This document shows, piece by piece, positions 49,789 through 58,202 of a stretch of 64,000 bases of DNA. The translations under genes and the position numbers were made by a program. Location: positions 186,001 through 250,000 of the forward strand of contig CAWFPR010000015.1 of assembly GCA_963817635.1 (NCBI GenBank). Direction: 5' to 3'. The notes under the pieces are model-generated. The model had not been told where the DNA came from. It saw nothing but the letters and a program-made list of their open reading frames with translations, and did no database searches. How positions within the stretch are numbered: position 1 is the first letter of the stretch; every line of letters starts with the position of its first letter. Source of the stretch: CAWFPR01 sp963817635. Lineage in GTDB: Bacteria; Acidobacteriota; Vicinamibacteria; Vicinamibacterales; 2-12-FULL-66-21.

Positions 49789-52581
49789 ATGACGATAAGC
49801 GTGTCCACCGCACGGCGTTTCGCGACACCGATTCTGCGATTCGGCGCCGTGCTGCTCGCGGCGGCGCTGCCGCTGACACTCGCCGCCCAGCAACGCCCCA
49901 CGCCGGCGCCATCCGCCTCGGCCGCACCCGCGGCGGCGGTGTCGGCCGGAGCCCTCTCGCCCGACGAGGTCCTCAAGACCGAGGGATACATGTCGCCTCC
50001 GGCCGAGCTGGCCGATGCCGTCCTGATTCCGCGGTATCTCAACATCAGCCTGGCCAACGCGAGCGCCGACAAGCAGTGGTTCCTCGATGAAATCGGCGAC
50101 GGCCCGGTCGTGATGAAGACGTTCTCCAAGCCGTTCCACGAGCTGGGCGGCGTGTTCATCGACTTCGCGGCCAATCGCGCCCGGTCGCTGACGACCCGCA
50201 ACGAACATCGGCATCCAGATCATCTCGGCCGCCGACGGCACGAAGAAGACGATCGCGATTCCGCCCGGCGCGCGCATCTCGAACGCGACCTGGTCCCCGA
50301 CCGGCAAGGCCATCGCCTACTTCGTGCATGCCGACGACTCCACGCACATCTGGATGACCGACCTCGCGACGAACAAGCCGGTGCAAATCACGAAGACGCC
50401 GGTCCTCGCCACCCTGGTCACGAATTTCGAGTTCACGCAGGACGGCAAGCAGATCACGACCGTGCTGGTGCCCGATGGCCGGGCCCCGATGCCCGTCGCG
50501 CCGCCGGCGCCGACCGGCCCCGTGGTGAAGATCGCGGCCGCGGGCGACAAGAACCGGCTGCGCACCTTCCCGAGCCTGATGACCACCCCGTACGAACAGA
50601 CGCTGCTCGAGTGGCACGCGACCGGCCAGCTCGCCCTGATCGACGTCGCGGCGCGCACCGCGAAGAAGATCGGCCAGCCGGCGATGATCCGCTCGATCGA
50701 CGCGTCGCCCGACGGCAAGTACGTGCGCGTGACGCGCATGGTGCGGCCGTTCTCCTACGACGTGCCGGTCAGCAACTTCGGGACGATCGAGGAGGTGTGG
50801 GATCTCGACGGGAAGATGCTCGCCAAGCTGACCGACCGTCCGCTCAATCTCGGCGTGCAGGACGACACGCAACCTCCGCCCGATCCGACGGCGGCGCCCG
50901 GCGGGCGCGGCGGCGCGCAGAACCAGACCGGCAAGCGCGAGCTCGCATGGCGCGCCGACGGCCAGGGGCTCGACGTATCTCGAGCAGGAACCCGCACCGG
51001 CTGGCGCGGCCAACGCGGCAGGCGGCGGACGCGCGGGACGTGGCGCGGGCCGTGGCGCCCCGGCCGCCGACGACGCGCAGGGTGGCGGCGGCCGCGCGGC
51101 TCAGGGCCCCGCCCGGAAGGACCGGCTCTATCAGTGGCTCCCGCCCTTCACCGAGGGCAGCGCCAAGGTGCTCTATCGAGAGCAATACCCGCATGTCGAA
51201 CCACCGCTTCTCGCCCGACATGCAGACGCTCTTCGTCAGCGAGCGCGCCGGCCAGAATACGGTCGACTACGCCGTCGCGCTCGCCGAGCCGGCGACGCGC
51301 TATACGCTGGCGCGTTACCGCACGGATGACATCTATGCGAATCCCGGATCGCTCGTGATGGTGCGCGGCGGAGGCGGCGGAGGACGGGGCGCCGGTGGCG
51401 GCGGCGGGCGCGGCGGCTTCTCGGGCCCCGGCGGCGGCATCGTCCAGCTCTCGGCCGACAAGGCGAGCGTGTTCTTCCAGGGCAACGCCTACGACAAGGA
51501 CCCGCAGGAAGTCGGCCCGAAGACCTTCATCGACAAGGTCGCGATCAAGACCGGCGACAAGCAGCGCGTCTACGAGAGCGAGAACAACAACGTCTACGAA
51601 CGTGTCGCGTCGATCATGGACATCGATGCCGGCAAGTTCATCGTCTCGCGCGAGAGCCCCACTGACGTGCCGCAGAACTATCTGCTCGACGGCGGCCGCC
51701 GCATACAGCTCACAGAGAACAAGGACTACACGCCGGACCTGACCCGAGCGGTGAAGGAGCAGTTCACGGTGGAGCGCCCCGACGGGTTCAAGTTCAAGGT
51801 GAAGGTCATGCTGCCGCCCGACTACAAGGCGGGCACGCGGCTGCCGGCGCTCTTCTGGTTCTACCCGCGCGAGTTCGCGACACAGGAGGACTACGACAGG
51901 CCCGACCGGACGTTCAACAAGAACGCCTTCGAGAACTTCGGCACGCGGTCGATGGAGTTCTTCGTGCGCGAAGGCTACGCGGTCATTGCGCCCGACGCCC
52001 CGATCGTCGGACCGCAGGGACAGATGAACAACAACTACGTGAACGACCTGCGCAACGATCTCGCGGCCACCATCGATGAACTCGACCGGCGGGCGCTCGT
52101 GGATCGGTCACGCCTCGCGATCGGCGGCCACAGCTATGGCGCCTTCTCCACCGTCAACGCGATGGTGCACACGCCGTTCTTCAAGGCCGGCATCGCAGGC
52201 GACGGCGCGTACAACCGCACGCTGACGCCGCTCGGCTTCCAGAGCGAACGCCGCGACCTCTGGGAGGCGCCCAACGTCTATCTCGGGATGTCGCCGTTCC
52301 TCTACGCCAACAACCTGACCGGCGCGCTCCTGATGTACCACAACCTCGCAGACCAGAACGTCGGCACCGACCCGACCAACTCGATCCGCCTGTACCACGC
52401 CCTGAACGGGCTCGGCAAGACGACGGCGCTCTACATGTATCCGTACGAAGACCACGGGCCGGTGGCGAAGGAAACGCTGCTCGACCTGTGGGCGCGCTGG
52501 GCCGCATGGCTCGACAAGTACGTGAAGAACCCGCAGAAGGCCGAGCCGGCCAAGAAGATTACGACGGACGGCACGCGGTAA
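49789..52581 (+). CDS. secreted S9 prolyl oligopeptidase-family protein with Gly/Arg-rich inserts (three frameshifts)
   Basis: Signal peptide (RFGAVLLAAALPLTLAAQ), a beta-propeller, then the hydrolase domain with Ser in IGGHSYGAFSTVNAM, Asp in NLADQNVGTDP and His in YPYEDHGPVAKET. Single extra bases near 50202, 50975 and 51176 were found by continuity (for example NNIGIQIISAADGTKK after the first). In the middle lie two low-complexity stretches: one (about 50990-51120) rich in Gly, Ala and Arg, and one of mostly Gly and Arg (51364-51440). A good GGAGGA ribosome site precedes the ATG at 49789. It probably degrades peptides extracellularly. Confidence 0.87.
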   Translation: MTISVSTARRFATPILRFGAVLLAAALPLTLAAQQRPTPAPSASAAPAAAVSAGALSPDEVLKTEGYMSPPAELADAVLIPRYLNISLANASADKQWFLDEIGDGPVVMKTFSKPFHELGGVFIDFAANRARSLTTRNEHRHPDHLGRRRHEEDDRDSARRAHLERDLVPDRQGHRLLRACRRLHAHLDDRPRDEQAGANHEDAGPRHPGHEFRVHAGRQADHDRAGARWPGPDARRAAGADRPRGEDRGRGRQEPAAHLPEPDDHPVRTDAARVARDRPARPDRRRGAHREEDRPAGDDPLDRRVARRQVRARDAHGAAVLLRRAGQQLRDDRGGVGSRREDARQADRPSAQSRRAGRHATSARSDGGARRARRRAEPDRQARARMARRRPGARRISSRNPHRLARPTRQAADARDVARAVAPRPPTTRRVAAAARLRAPPGRTGSISGSRPSPRAAPRCSIESNTRMSNHRFSPDMQTLFVSERAGQNTVDYAVALAEPATRYTLARYRTDDIYANPGSLVMVRGGGGGGRGAGGGGGRGGFSGPGGGIVQLSADKASVFFQGNAYDKDPQEVGPKTFIDKVAIKTGDKQRVYESENNNVYERVASIMDIDAGKFIVSRESPTDVPQNYLLDGGRRIQLTENKDYTPDLTRAVKEQFTVERPDGFKFKVKVMLPPDYKAGTRLPALFWFYPREFATQEDYDRPDRTFNKNAFENFGTRSMEFFVREGYAVIAPDAPIVGPQGQMNNNYVNDLRNDLAATIDELDRRALVDRSRLAIGGHSYGAFSTVNAMVHTPFFKAGIAGDGAYNRTLTPLGFQSERRDLWEAPNVYLGMSPFLYANNLTGALLMYHNLADQNVGTDPTNSIRLYHALNGLGKTTALYMYPYEDHGPVAKETLLDLWARWAAWLDKYVKNPQKAEPAKKITTDGTR

Positions 52582-52640
52582 ATGGAAAATGGTAGGTAAA
52601 TGGAAAAGGTAGATGGTAAAGGGTAGATGGTAAAGGGTCA
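52582..52640. repeat. AT-rich direct repeats (AAATGG / TAGATGGTAAAGGG)
   Basis: Short degenerate tandem units 'taaatggaaaatgg' and 'tagatggtaaaggg' follow immediately after the S9 peptidase stop. They resemble the ATGGTAAATGGAAAA tract in the palindrome at 6634-6650. Nothing coding is seen; it looks like a dispersed spacer-repeat family. Confidence 0.6.
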
Positions 52641-52676
52641 GGAAACGACGGGCTGAAGGACGATCACCGGCGTACA

Positions 52677-52716
52677 ATCGGGGCGTGGCGCATCAGCGCT
52701 GCGCCCCGATTTTTTT
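52677..52716 (+). terminator. strong intrinsic terminator
   Basis: A 15-bp stem (ATCGGGGCG then TGGCGC against GCGCTG then CGCCCCGAT, with two G-T pairs) with tetraloop ATCA is followed directly by six T residues. It ends transcription of the S9 peptidase gene about 100 nt after its stop. It also lies only 8 nt before the ATG of the next gene, which makes it a possible attenuator. Confidence 0.8.
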
Positions 52717-52724
52717 GACTTCTT

Positions 52725-54517
52725 ATGAATGCTCCCGGACTGCGCGCCGGTGCGATCGCGGTCGCCGTGGCGATGGCGGTGTCCATCCCTGCCGCGCAGC
52801 AGGTTCCGCAACCGCAGCGGCCCATCTTCCGCGCCGGCACGAACGTGGTCCGTGTGGACGTCACGGTCAGCAGCCGGAACGGGGAGCCGGCGGGCAACCT
52901 GACGCGCGACGACTTCGCCGTCGACGGAGGACGGCGTTCCCCAGGCCATCGATTCGTTCCAGTTCGTGCGCCTCGACGGCCAGCCCACCGACGACCGGTC
53001 GCTCGAGATCAGGGGACCGGAGCACGCCGCCGCCGAGGCCGCGCGCGACGACGTGCGGCTGTTCCTGATCTTCTGGGACGAGTACCACATCGGCCAGTTC
53101 GCCCCGGCGCTCCGCGGTCGTGAGGCGCTGACCGAGTTCGTGCGCACCGCCTTCGGTCCGACCGATCTGGTCGGCATCATGGACCAGTTGACGACGCTCG
53201 ATTCGATCCGCTTCACGCGCGATCGTTTCGCACTCGCTGACCAGATACACGGCCTCAAGGGACGCCTCGGCGTCTTCATCCCGGCGCGCAGCGCCAATCG
53301 AGGAGGCGCATCTGCAGTTCCCGGGCGACATCGCGCGGCTGCGCAACGAAGTGTCGATGTCCGCGCTGATGGCGGCGGCGGCGTTCCTGGGCAACTTCCG
53401 TGAAGGGCGGAAGAGCCTGCTCTTCGTCAGCCAGGGCATCCCGCTCTACATGAGCGGCGGCTCCAACCCCTACACCGACATCGTCCGCGCCGCGAATACG
53501 AACAACACGGCGATCTACACGTTCGATCCCGCATCGGAGGTCGGGCGACGGCCGCAGTCGCTCGTCGCGCTCGCCGAGGACACGGGCGGACGGCCCTTCG
53601 TCGGCTCGAACCGCCCGGTCGAGTCCCTGCCGCAGATGGTGCGCGATGCGAGCGCCTATTACCTGCTCGGCTACGCCTCGCCAGCCCCGTTCGACGGCAA
53701 GTTCCACAAGATCAGGGTGCGCGTGAAGAAGGACGGTTACGAGGTCCGGGCGCGCAGCGGGTATTTCACGTCCACGCCGGGCGACATGGAGCGCGCGCGG
53801 GAAGCGTCCGCCGCACCGCCGGTGCCGACCGACGTGGAGCGCGCGCTCGACGAGTTGTCCGCGACCACCCGCGGCGATCGCGTCGTCGACGTGCGGCTCG
53901 GCATGTCGCGCGGCTCGAACGGCGGGACGCGCGTCACGCTCACCTGGCTGCCGCGTCCGTCCGCCGCCGCGGCCGCCGGCGACGTGACGCTCACGATCAC
54001 CGCGACGGTGCCGGGCGGCGCCACATGTTTCACGGCCGAACGGACGGCCGCGCGCGAAGTCTCGTTCGAGGCGCCGGCCGGCGATCTGGTGGTCGCGACA
54101 ACGGCGCACAACGGGCGCGGGGACGAGATCGATGGGGACGTTCGCCGCGTGACGGTTCCGGCCTTCGACGACTCGACGCTCGCCATCGGGTCACCCGTCG
54201 TGCTGCGCGCGCGCACGGCCCGTGACGCACGCGACCTCGCGCAACTCCACCCTGAGGTCGGCCGGACGTTCGACCGGACCGATCGCCTGTTCATCCGATT
54301 TCCCGTCTACGGCGGGCGCGACGCGTCAGTCTCGGCGCATCTGCTCAACGGCAAGGGGACGGAGCTGCGCCCGCTTCCGCTGCAGGATCTCGCGGGCGGG
54401 GTCTATCAAGTCGACCTGCCGCTCAGCGTCAGCGCGCGCGGTGACTACCTGGTCGCGATGGAGGCGACCCGCGGCACCGAATCCGTCAGGGCCCTCGTGC
54501 CCGTCCGGGTGCGATAG
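52725..54517 (+). CDS. acidobacterial VWFA-related secreted protein (two frameshifts)
   Basis: A signal peptide (GAIAVAVAMAVSIPAAQ) is followed by the conserved opening FRAGTNVVRVDVTVSSRNGE and LTRDDFAV. A von Willebrand A-like domain (LFLIFWDEYHIGQF, GRKSLLFVSQGIPLYMSGGS) comes next, then the typical DASAYYLLGYASP...KFHKIRVRV close and a C-terminal beta-sandwich region. Proteins with this domain are abundant in acidobacteria and of unknown function, presumably envelope adhesion or scaffold. Frameshifts lie near 52933 and 53298. The MIDAS-type DxSxS is replaced by WDEYHIG, so metal-dependent binding is doubtful. Confidence 0.87.
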
Positions 54518-54645
54518 CAACCAATCCCGGCCGGAGACAGGCGGCACGAGCCATTGACGGGCTGGTGTATCTTGATGACAGGCAGCACGGCGTCGGCGAG
54601 ACGGATTCGGGCGGCGCCCGGGAGCCGGCGCGTGACATCCTGTAG

Positions 54646-56129
54646 ATGAGCAACATGGATACCCGTTTTGATGCGGCTCAGCGCGACTTCCTCCGGGCGT
54701 TTCCCGGCTACGGCTCGACATCGCGCCTGGATGCCCTGCGAGCGAGCGAGTACGAGCGGCTCGACCGGCTGGGGCACATCTATCTCGACTACACGGCGGG
54801 TGCGCTCTACGCCGCGTCGCAGGTGAAGCGCCACCACGCGCTTCTACTGGACCGCGTGCTCGGCAACCCGCACTCGATCAACCCCACATCGACCGATGCG
54901 TCGCACCTGCTCGAAGCGGCGCGCGCGGCCGTGCTCGCCTATTTCCATGCGGATCCGAACGCCTACGGCGTGATTTTCACGCCGAATGCCAGCGGCGCGC
55001 TCAAACTCGTCGGGGAGTCCTATCCGTTCGAACCCGGCAGCCGTTACCTTCTGACCTACGATAATCACAACTCGGTCAACGGCATCCGCGAGTTCGCCCG
55101 TCACCATGGCGCGACCGTAACCTACGTGCCGGTCATCGGGCCGCACCTGCGCATCGAGGCGGACACGGTGCTGGCCGAGCTCGGGCGCGCGCCACCGGGA
55201 GCGAACCGCACCTGTTTGCCTACCCGGCGCAGTCCAACTTCAGCGGCGTGCAGCATCCGCTCGAGTGGGTGGCGCGCGCGCACGATCACGGGTGGCACGT
55301 GCTCCTCGACTGCGCCGCGTTCGTTCCCACGAATCGCCTCGACCTGTCGGCCGTCCAGCCCGACTTCGTGCCGTTGTCGTTCTACAAGATGTTCGGATAC
55401 CCGACGGGCATCGGCGCGCTCGTCTACCGGCACAGTGCCCTGCGCGCGTTGCGGCGGCCGTGGTTCGCCGGCGGCACCATCACGGTCACGTCCGTCCAGG
55501 GTGAAGGCTGGCACCATCTGGCGCCTGGGCACGCCGGTTTCGAAGACGGCACGGTGGACTATCTCGGCCTGCCCGCTGTGACGATCGGCCTCGAGCACCT
55601 GGCGTCCATCGGCATCGAGACCATTCACGCGCGCGTGATGGCCCTCACCGGCTGGCTGCTCTCGCGATTGACGTCGGTCGCGCATGCGAATGGGGCGCCC
55701 CTTGCGCGCGTCTTCGGCCCGACAGACCTGACCCGCCGTGGCGGGACGATTGCCTTCCATCTGCTCGCGCCCGACGGCGCCCCCTACGATGTGCACGTCA
55801 TCGAGACGCAGGCGGCCGGCGCGCGCATTTCACTGCGGACGGGCTGCTTCTGCAACCCCGGCGACGGCGAAGTGGCGCACGGGCTCACACGGGACGACAT
55901 GGCGTTGTGCTTCGTCGGCACGTCCGCCCCGGTCACCTTCGACGACTGCACCAAGACGCTCCGCGCGTCGACCGGGAAGGCCCCCAACACGATGCGGGTC
56001 TCTCTGGGGCTGGCCTCGAACTTCGCCGACGTCTACGCGCTCATGACGTTCGTCGAACGCTACCGGGACGTGCCCCGCGATCAGGTTTCCAGTGCGCCGA
56101 TGCCGGCCGGGCATGAACACGCCGGGTGA
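54646..56129 (+). CDS. class V aminotransferase, MOCO-sulfurase-like (one frameshift)
   Basis: PLP enzyme of the cysteine desulfurase superfamily. IYLDYTAGALYAASQV and NPHSINPTSTDASHL at the start, VIFTPNASGALKLVGE, the internal aldimine Lys in PLSFYKMFGYPTGIGAL, and the Cys-rich RTGCFCNPGDGEVAHG near the C-terminus are the pattern of molybdenum-cofactor-sulfurase N-domains. It could supply persulfide sulfur to a molybdoenzyme, but no MOSC domain or Mo enzyme is adjacent. One shift near 55205 interrupts it. The stop overlaps the next start as GTGA. Confidence 0.83.
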
Positions 56130-56296
56130 ACCTCGCGCGGACAGGCGCCGTGCCTGCTGACATCTCGCTCGACGATCTGTGGGATGCGGCCCCGGCGGCC
56201 GACCGGACCTTCGGCGTGCCGTCGACGCCCCGGAACCCGTGCGTCGCTACCTCGCTATGCGCTGTAAGCTGCTCGGCGTCGTTCCAGTTCATGACC
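56126..56296 (+). pseudogene. 5' remnant of a coupled gene (possibly DUF6544-like), cut by the tandem array
   Basis: The GTG at 56126 overlaps the aminotransferase stop (GTGA), so a real downstream gene began here. It reads ISLDDLWDAAPAADRTF, then after a two-base shift VDAPEPVRRYLAMRCKLL, a pattern like the start of DUF6544/DUF6920 proteins (PEPVRRYL). The reading then enters the 11-bp repeat at 56297 and no further conserved sequence follows. The family assignment is weak; the truncation is clear. Confidence 0.35.
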
Positions 56297-56496
56297 GCTG
56301 GGTCGAAGCTGGGTCGAAGCTGGGTCGAAGCTGGGTCGAAGCTGGGTCGAAGCTGGGTCGAAGCTGGGTCGAAGCTGGGTCGAAGCTGGGTCGAAGCTGG
56401 GTCGAAGCTGGGTCGAAGCTGGGTCGAAGCTAGGTCGAAGCTGGGTCGAAGCTGGGTCGAAGCTGGGTCGAAGCTGGGTCGAAGCTGGGTCGAAGC
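56297..56496. repeat. 11-bp tandem array, about 18 copies of GCTGGGTCGAA
   Basis: 200 bp of nearly perfect head-to-tail 11-bp units; one copy has GCTAGGTCGAA (near 56430). Because 11 is not a multiple of 3, all three plus frames translate to the same 11-residue periodic peptide (GSKLGRSWVEA), and the minus frames to STQLRPSFDPA, all free of stops except at the variant copy. These ORFs are therefore not evidence of coding. Confidence 0.97.
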
Positions 56497-56536
56497 GCAC
56501 ATGCCGGCCCTCGAGCGTGACGGACTGGATGTCCAT
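56497..56536 (-). pseudogene. 5' start of a gene (GNAT-like N-terminus) cut by the tandem array
   Basis: The GH20 stop and an ATG at 56536 overlap as TGATG. Translation gives MDIQSVTLEGRHVR before it enters the array. 'LEGRHVRLEPL'-type openings are usual in GNAT acetyltransferases, so this is probably the beginning of such a gene whose body is missing. Only 14 residues are outside the repeat, so the call is tentative. Confidence 0.35.
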
Positions 56537-58134
56537 CAGTGGCGCCATGGAATCTCCCGCGATCGATAGAAGTTCAGCCCCAGCGCCCCCCAACGCGGAG
56601 CCTGTGCGCCCAGCCGCTCCCTGAAGTCGTCCCACCCGCGACGGTCGCGCGCGGTCCAGCCAATCTCGGCGACGGCGGCAAGCCGCGGGAACGCCAGGTA
56701 CTCCACTTCACGGATGTTGGCGATCGTCTCCGACCACAGCGGCGCCTCGACGCCCAGGATCGCATCACCCCGCACGCCCTCCACCAGGGCGTCAGGGTCC
56801 CAGTCGTACGCCGTCCGCACGTCGATGATTCCGGCCCAGGTCAGACCGATTGCCGTCGAGGGACCGTACTTCATGTCGAGGTACAGATGGTCCCCCGGCG
56901 ACAGGATGACCTTCGCGCCCTTCTCCACCGCCGCGCGCGGCGTCGTCTTCGGCCGCCAGTGCTGGACGATGGACGTGGGCAGGAGCGCCGTGGCGGCAAT
57001 CTCGTCCCAGCCGATCATCTGTTTGCCGTGCGCCTGTACAATCCCCTGCACGCGCTCGACGAAGCTCGCGTACTGCTCAGGCGTCAGCGCCTTCACTTCG
57101 TCGCCGCCCATGTGGAAGTACGGCCCCGGCGTGATCGCCGCGATCTCACGCACGACATCGTCGATGAACGTGTAGGTGATGGGCTTGTCCACACAGAACG
57201 CGCTGAACCCCACATTCGTTTGGGTGTAGAGAGGCGGAGCGGCGCCGGTGCAGTTCAGCTCGGGGTACGACGCGAGCGCCGCGTTGGTGTGACCCGGCAT
57301 GTCGATCTCCGGGACAATCGTGATGAAGCGCGACCGCGCGTACTCCACGATCTCCGCATATTGCTCCTGCGTGTAGAACCCTCCCGGACCGCCGCCCACC
57401 TCCGTGCGGCCCCCGTACGCCGTGAGGTTCGGCCACGACCTGATCTCGATCCGCCATCCCTGGTCGTCGGCCAGGTGCAGGTGCAGGCGGTTCATCTTCA
57501 TCATCGCGAGCAGGTCGATGTAGCGTTCGACCTCGTTCACGGTGAAAAAGTGACGGGCGACGTCGAGCATCGCGCCGCGCCATCCAAATCGCGGACCGTC
57601 GACAATGTGCACCGCCGGGATGGTCACTGTCCGACTGCCATCCGCCCGCACCGCCTCGTACTCGACGAACCACGGCAGCAACTGACGAAGGGTCTGGACG
57701 CCGTAGAAGAGCCCGGCGGGTTTGCCGGCCGTGATGAGCGTCTTCCCGGGAGTGACCGTGATCTCGTAGGCCTCTCCGCCCCCTGATCCCGCCCGCAGCG
57801 CCAGGTAGATCTGCCCCGTCACAGCCGGATCGCGTGTCGCGGCCAGCACCGCCGGCGGTGCGGGCGCCACCGCCGTGCCGATGAACTCCGCCAGATAACG
57901 GGCAATGGGCGCAACCTGCCCACCGCCTTCGAAGGCGATCGTGGTCGCAGGCGTCAGCGTGAACCCGGCACCTTCCAGCCGCTCGAGCCGCAGCGGCGCA
58001 GGCACCAGCGTCCCCGTCACCGGCATCACCGGCTCTCTGCCGGGCCTGCTCTTCGCGCACCCCGACACCCCCATCGTCAGCAGAAGAACGGCAAGAACAG
58101 CACGGCGCACGGAAGATGCTCCAGCAATGGTCAT
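56536..58134 (-). CDS. GH20 beta-N-acetylhexosaminidase, lipoprotein
   Basis: Intact 532 residues. Lipobox VSGC (Cys26) after a signal sequence, a GH20b-type domain at 40-170, then the catalytic TIM barrel beginning FGWRGAMLDVARHFF. The acid pair Asp-Glu lies in YFHMGGDEVKAL at about residues 345-346, and HLHLADDQGWRIEI and VPEIDMPGHTNAAL are family signatures. It removes terminal GlcNAc/GalNAc from chitin-derived or glycoprotein oligosaccharides at the cell surface. The catalytic Tyr/Trp pocket (DWDPD, GVEAPLWSE) is present. It pairs functionally with the GH95 fucosidase nearby. Confidence 0.93.
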   Translation of the reverse strand: MTIAGASSVRRAVLAVLLLTMGVSGCAKSRPGREPVMPVTGTLVPAPLRLERLEGAGFTLTPATTIAFEGGGQVAPIARYLAEFIGTAVAPAPPAVLAATRDPAVTGQIYLALRAGSGGGEAYEITVTPGKTLITAGKPAGLFYGVQTLRQLLPWFVEYEAVRADGSRTVTIPAVHIVDGPRFGWRGAMLDVARHFFTVNEVERYIDLLAMMKMNRLHLHLADDQGWRIEIRSWPNLTAYGGRTEVGGGPGGFYTQEQYAEIVEYARSRFITIVPEIDMPGHTNAALASYPELNCTGAAPPLYTQTNVGFSAFCVDKPITYTFIDDVVREIAAITPGPYFHMGGDEVKALTPEQYASFVERVQGIVQAHGKQMIGWDEIAATALLPTSIVQHWRPKTTPRAAVEKGAKVILSPGDHLYLDMKYGPSTAIGLTWAGIIDVRTAYDWDPDALVEGVRGDAILGVEAPLWSETIANIREVEYLAFPRLAAVAEIGWTARDRRGWDDFRERLGAQAPRWGALGLNFYRSREIPWRH

Positions 58135-58138
58135 AGTG

Positions 58139-58201
58139 GCCAGCGACTGACGACTAGCGACGTGACGACCAGCGACTGACGACTAACGACCAGCCGACTG
58201 A
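58139..58201. repeat. CGACTGACGACTA-type spacer repeat
   Basis: Three to four degenerate copies of 'ccagcgactgacgacta(a/g)cga' fill the whole gap between the GH20 start and the amidase stop. Similar low-complexity spacers occur widely in acidobacterial genomes. No gene or hairpin is evident. Confidence 0.6.
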
Positions 58202-58202
58202 C

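Noticed and set aside
56297..56496. A gene encoding a repetitive GSKLGRSWVEA protein
   Set aside because: The 11-bp period makes nearly all frames open automatically; no start with independent support lies in front on either strand apart from the truncated genes.
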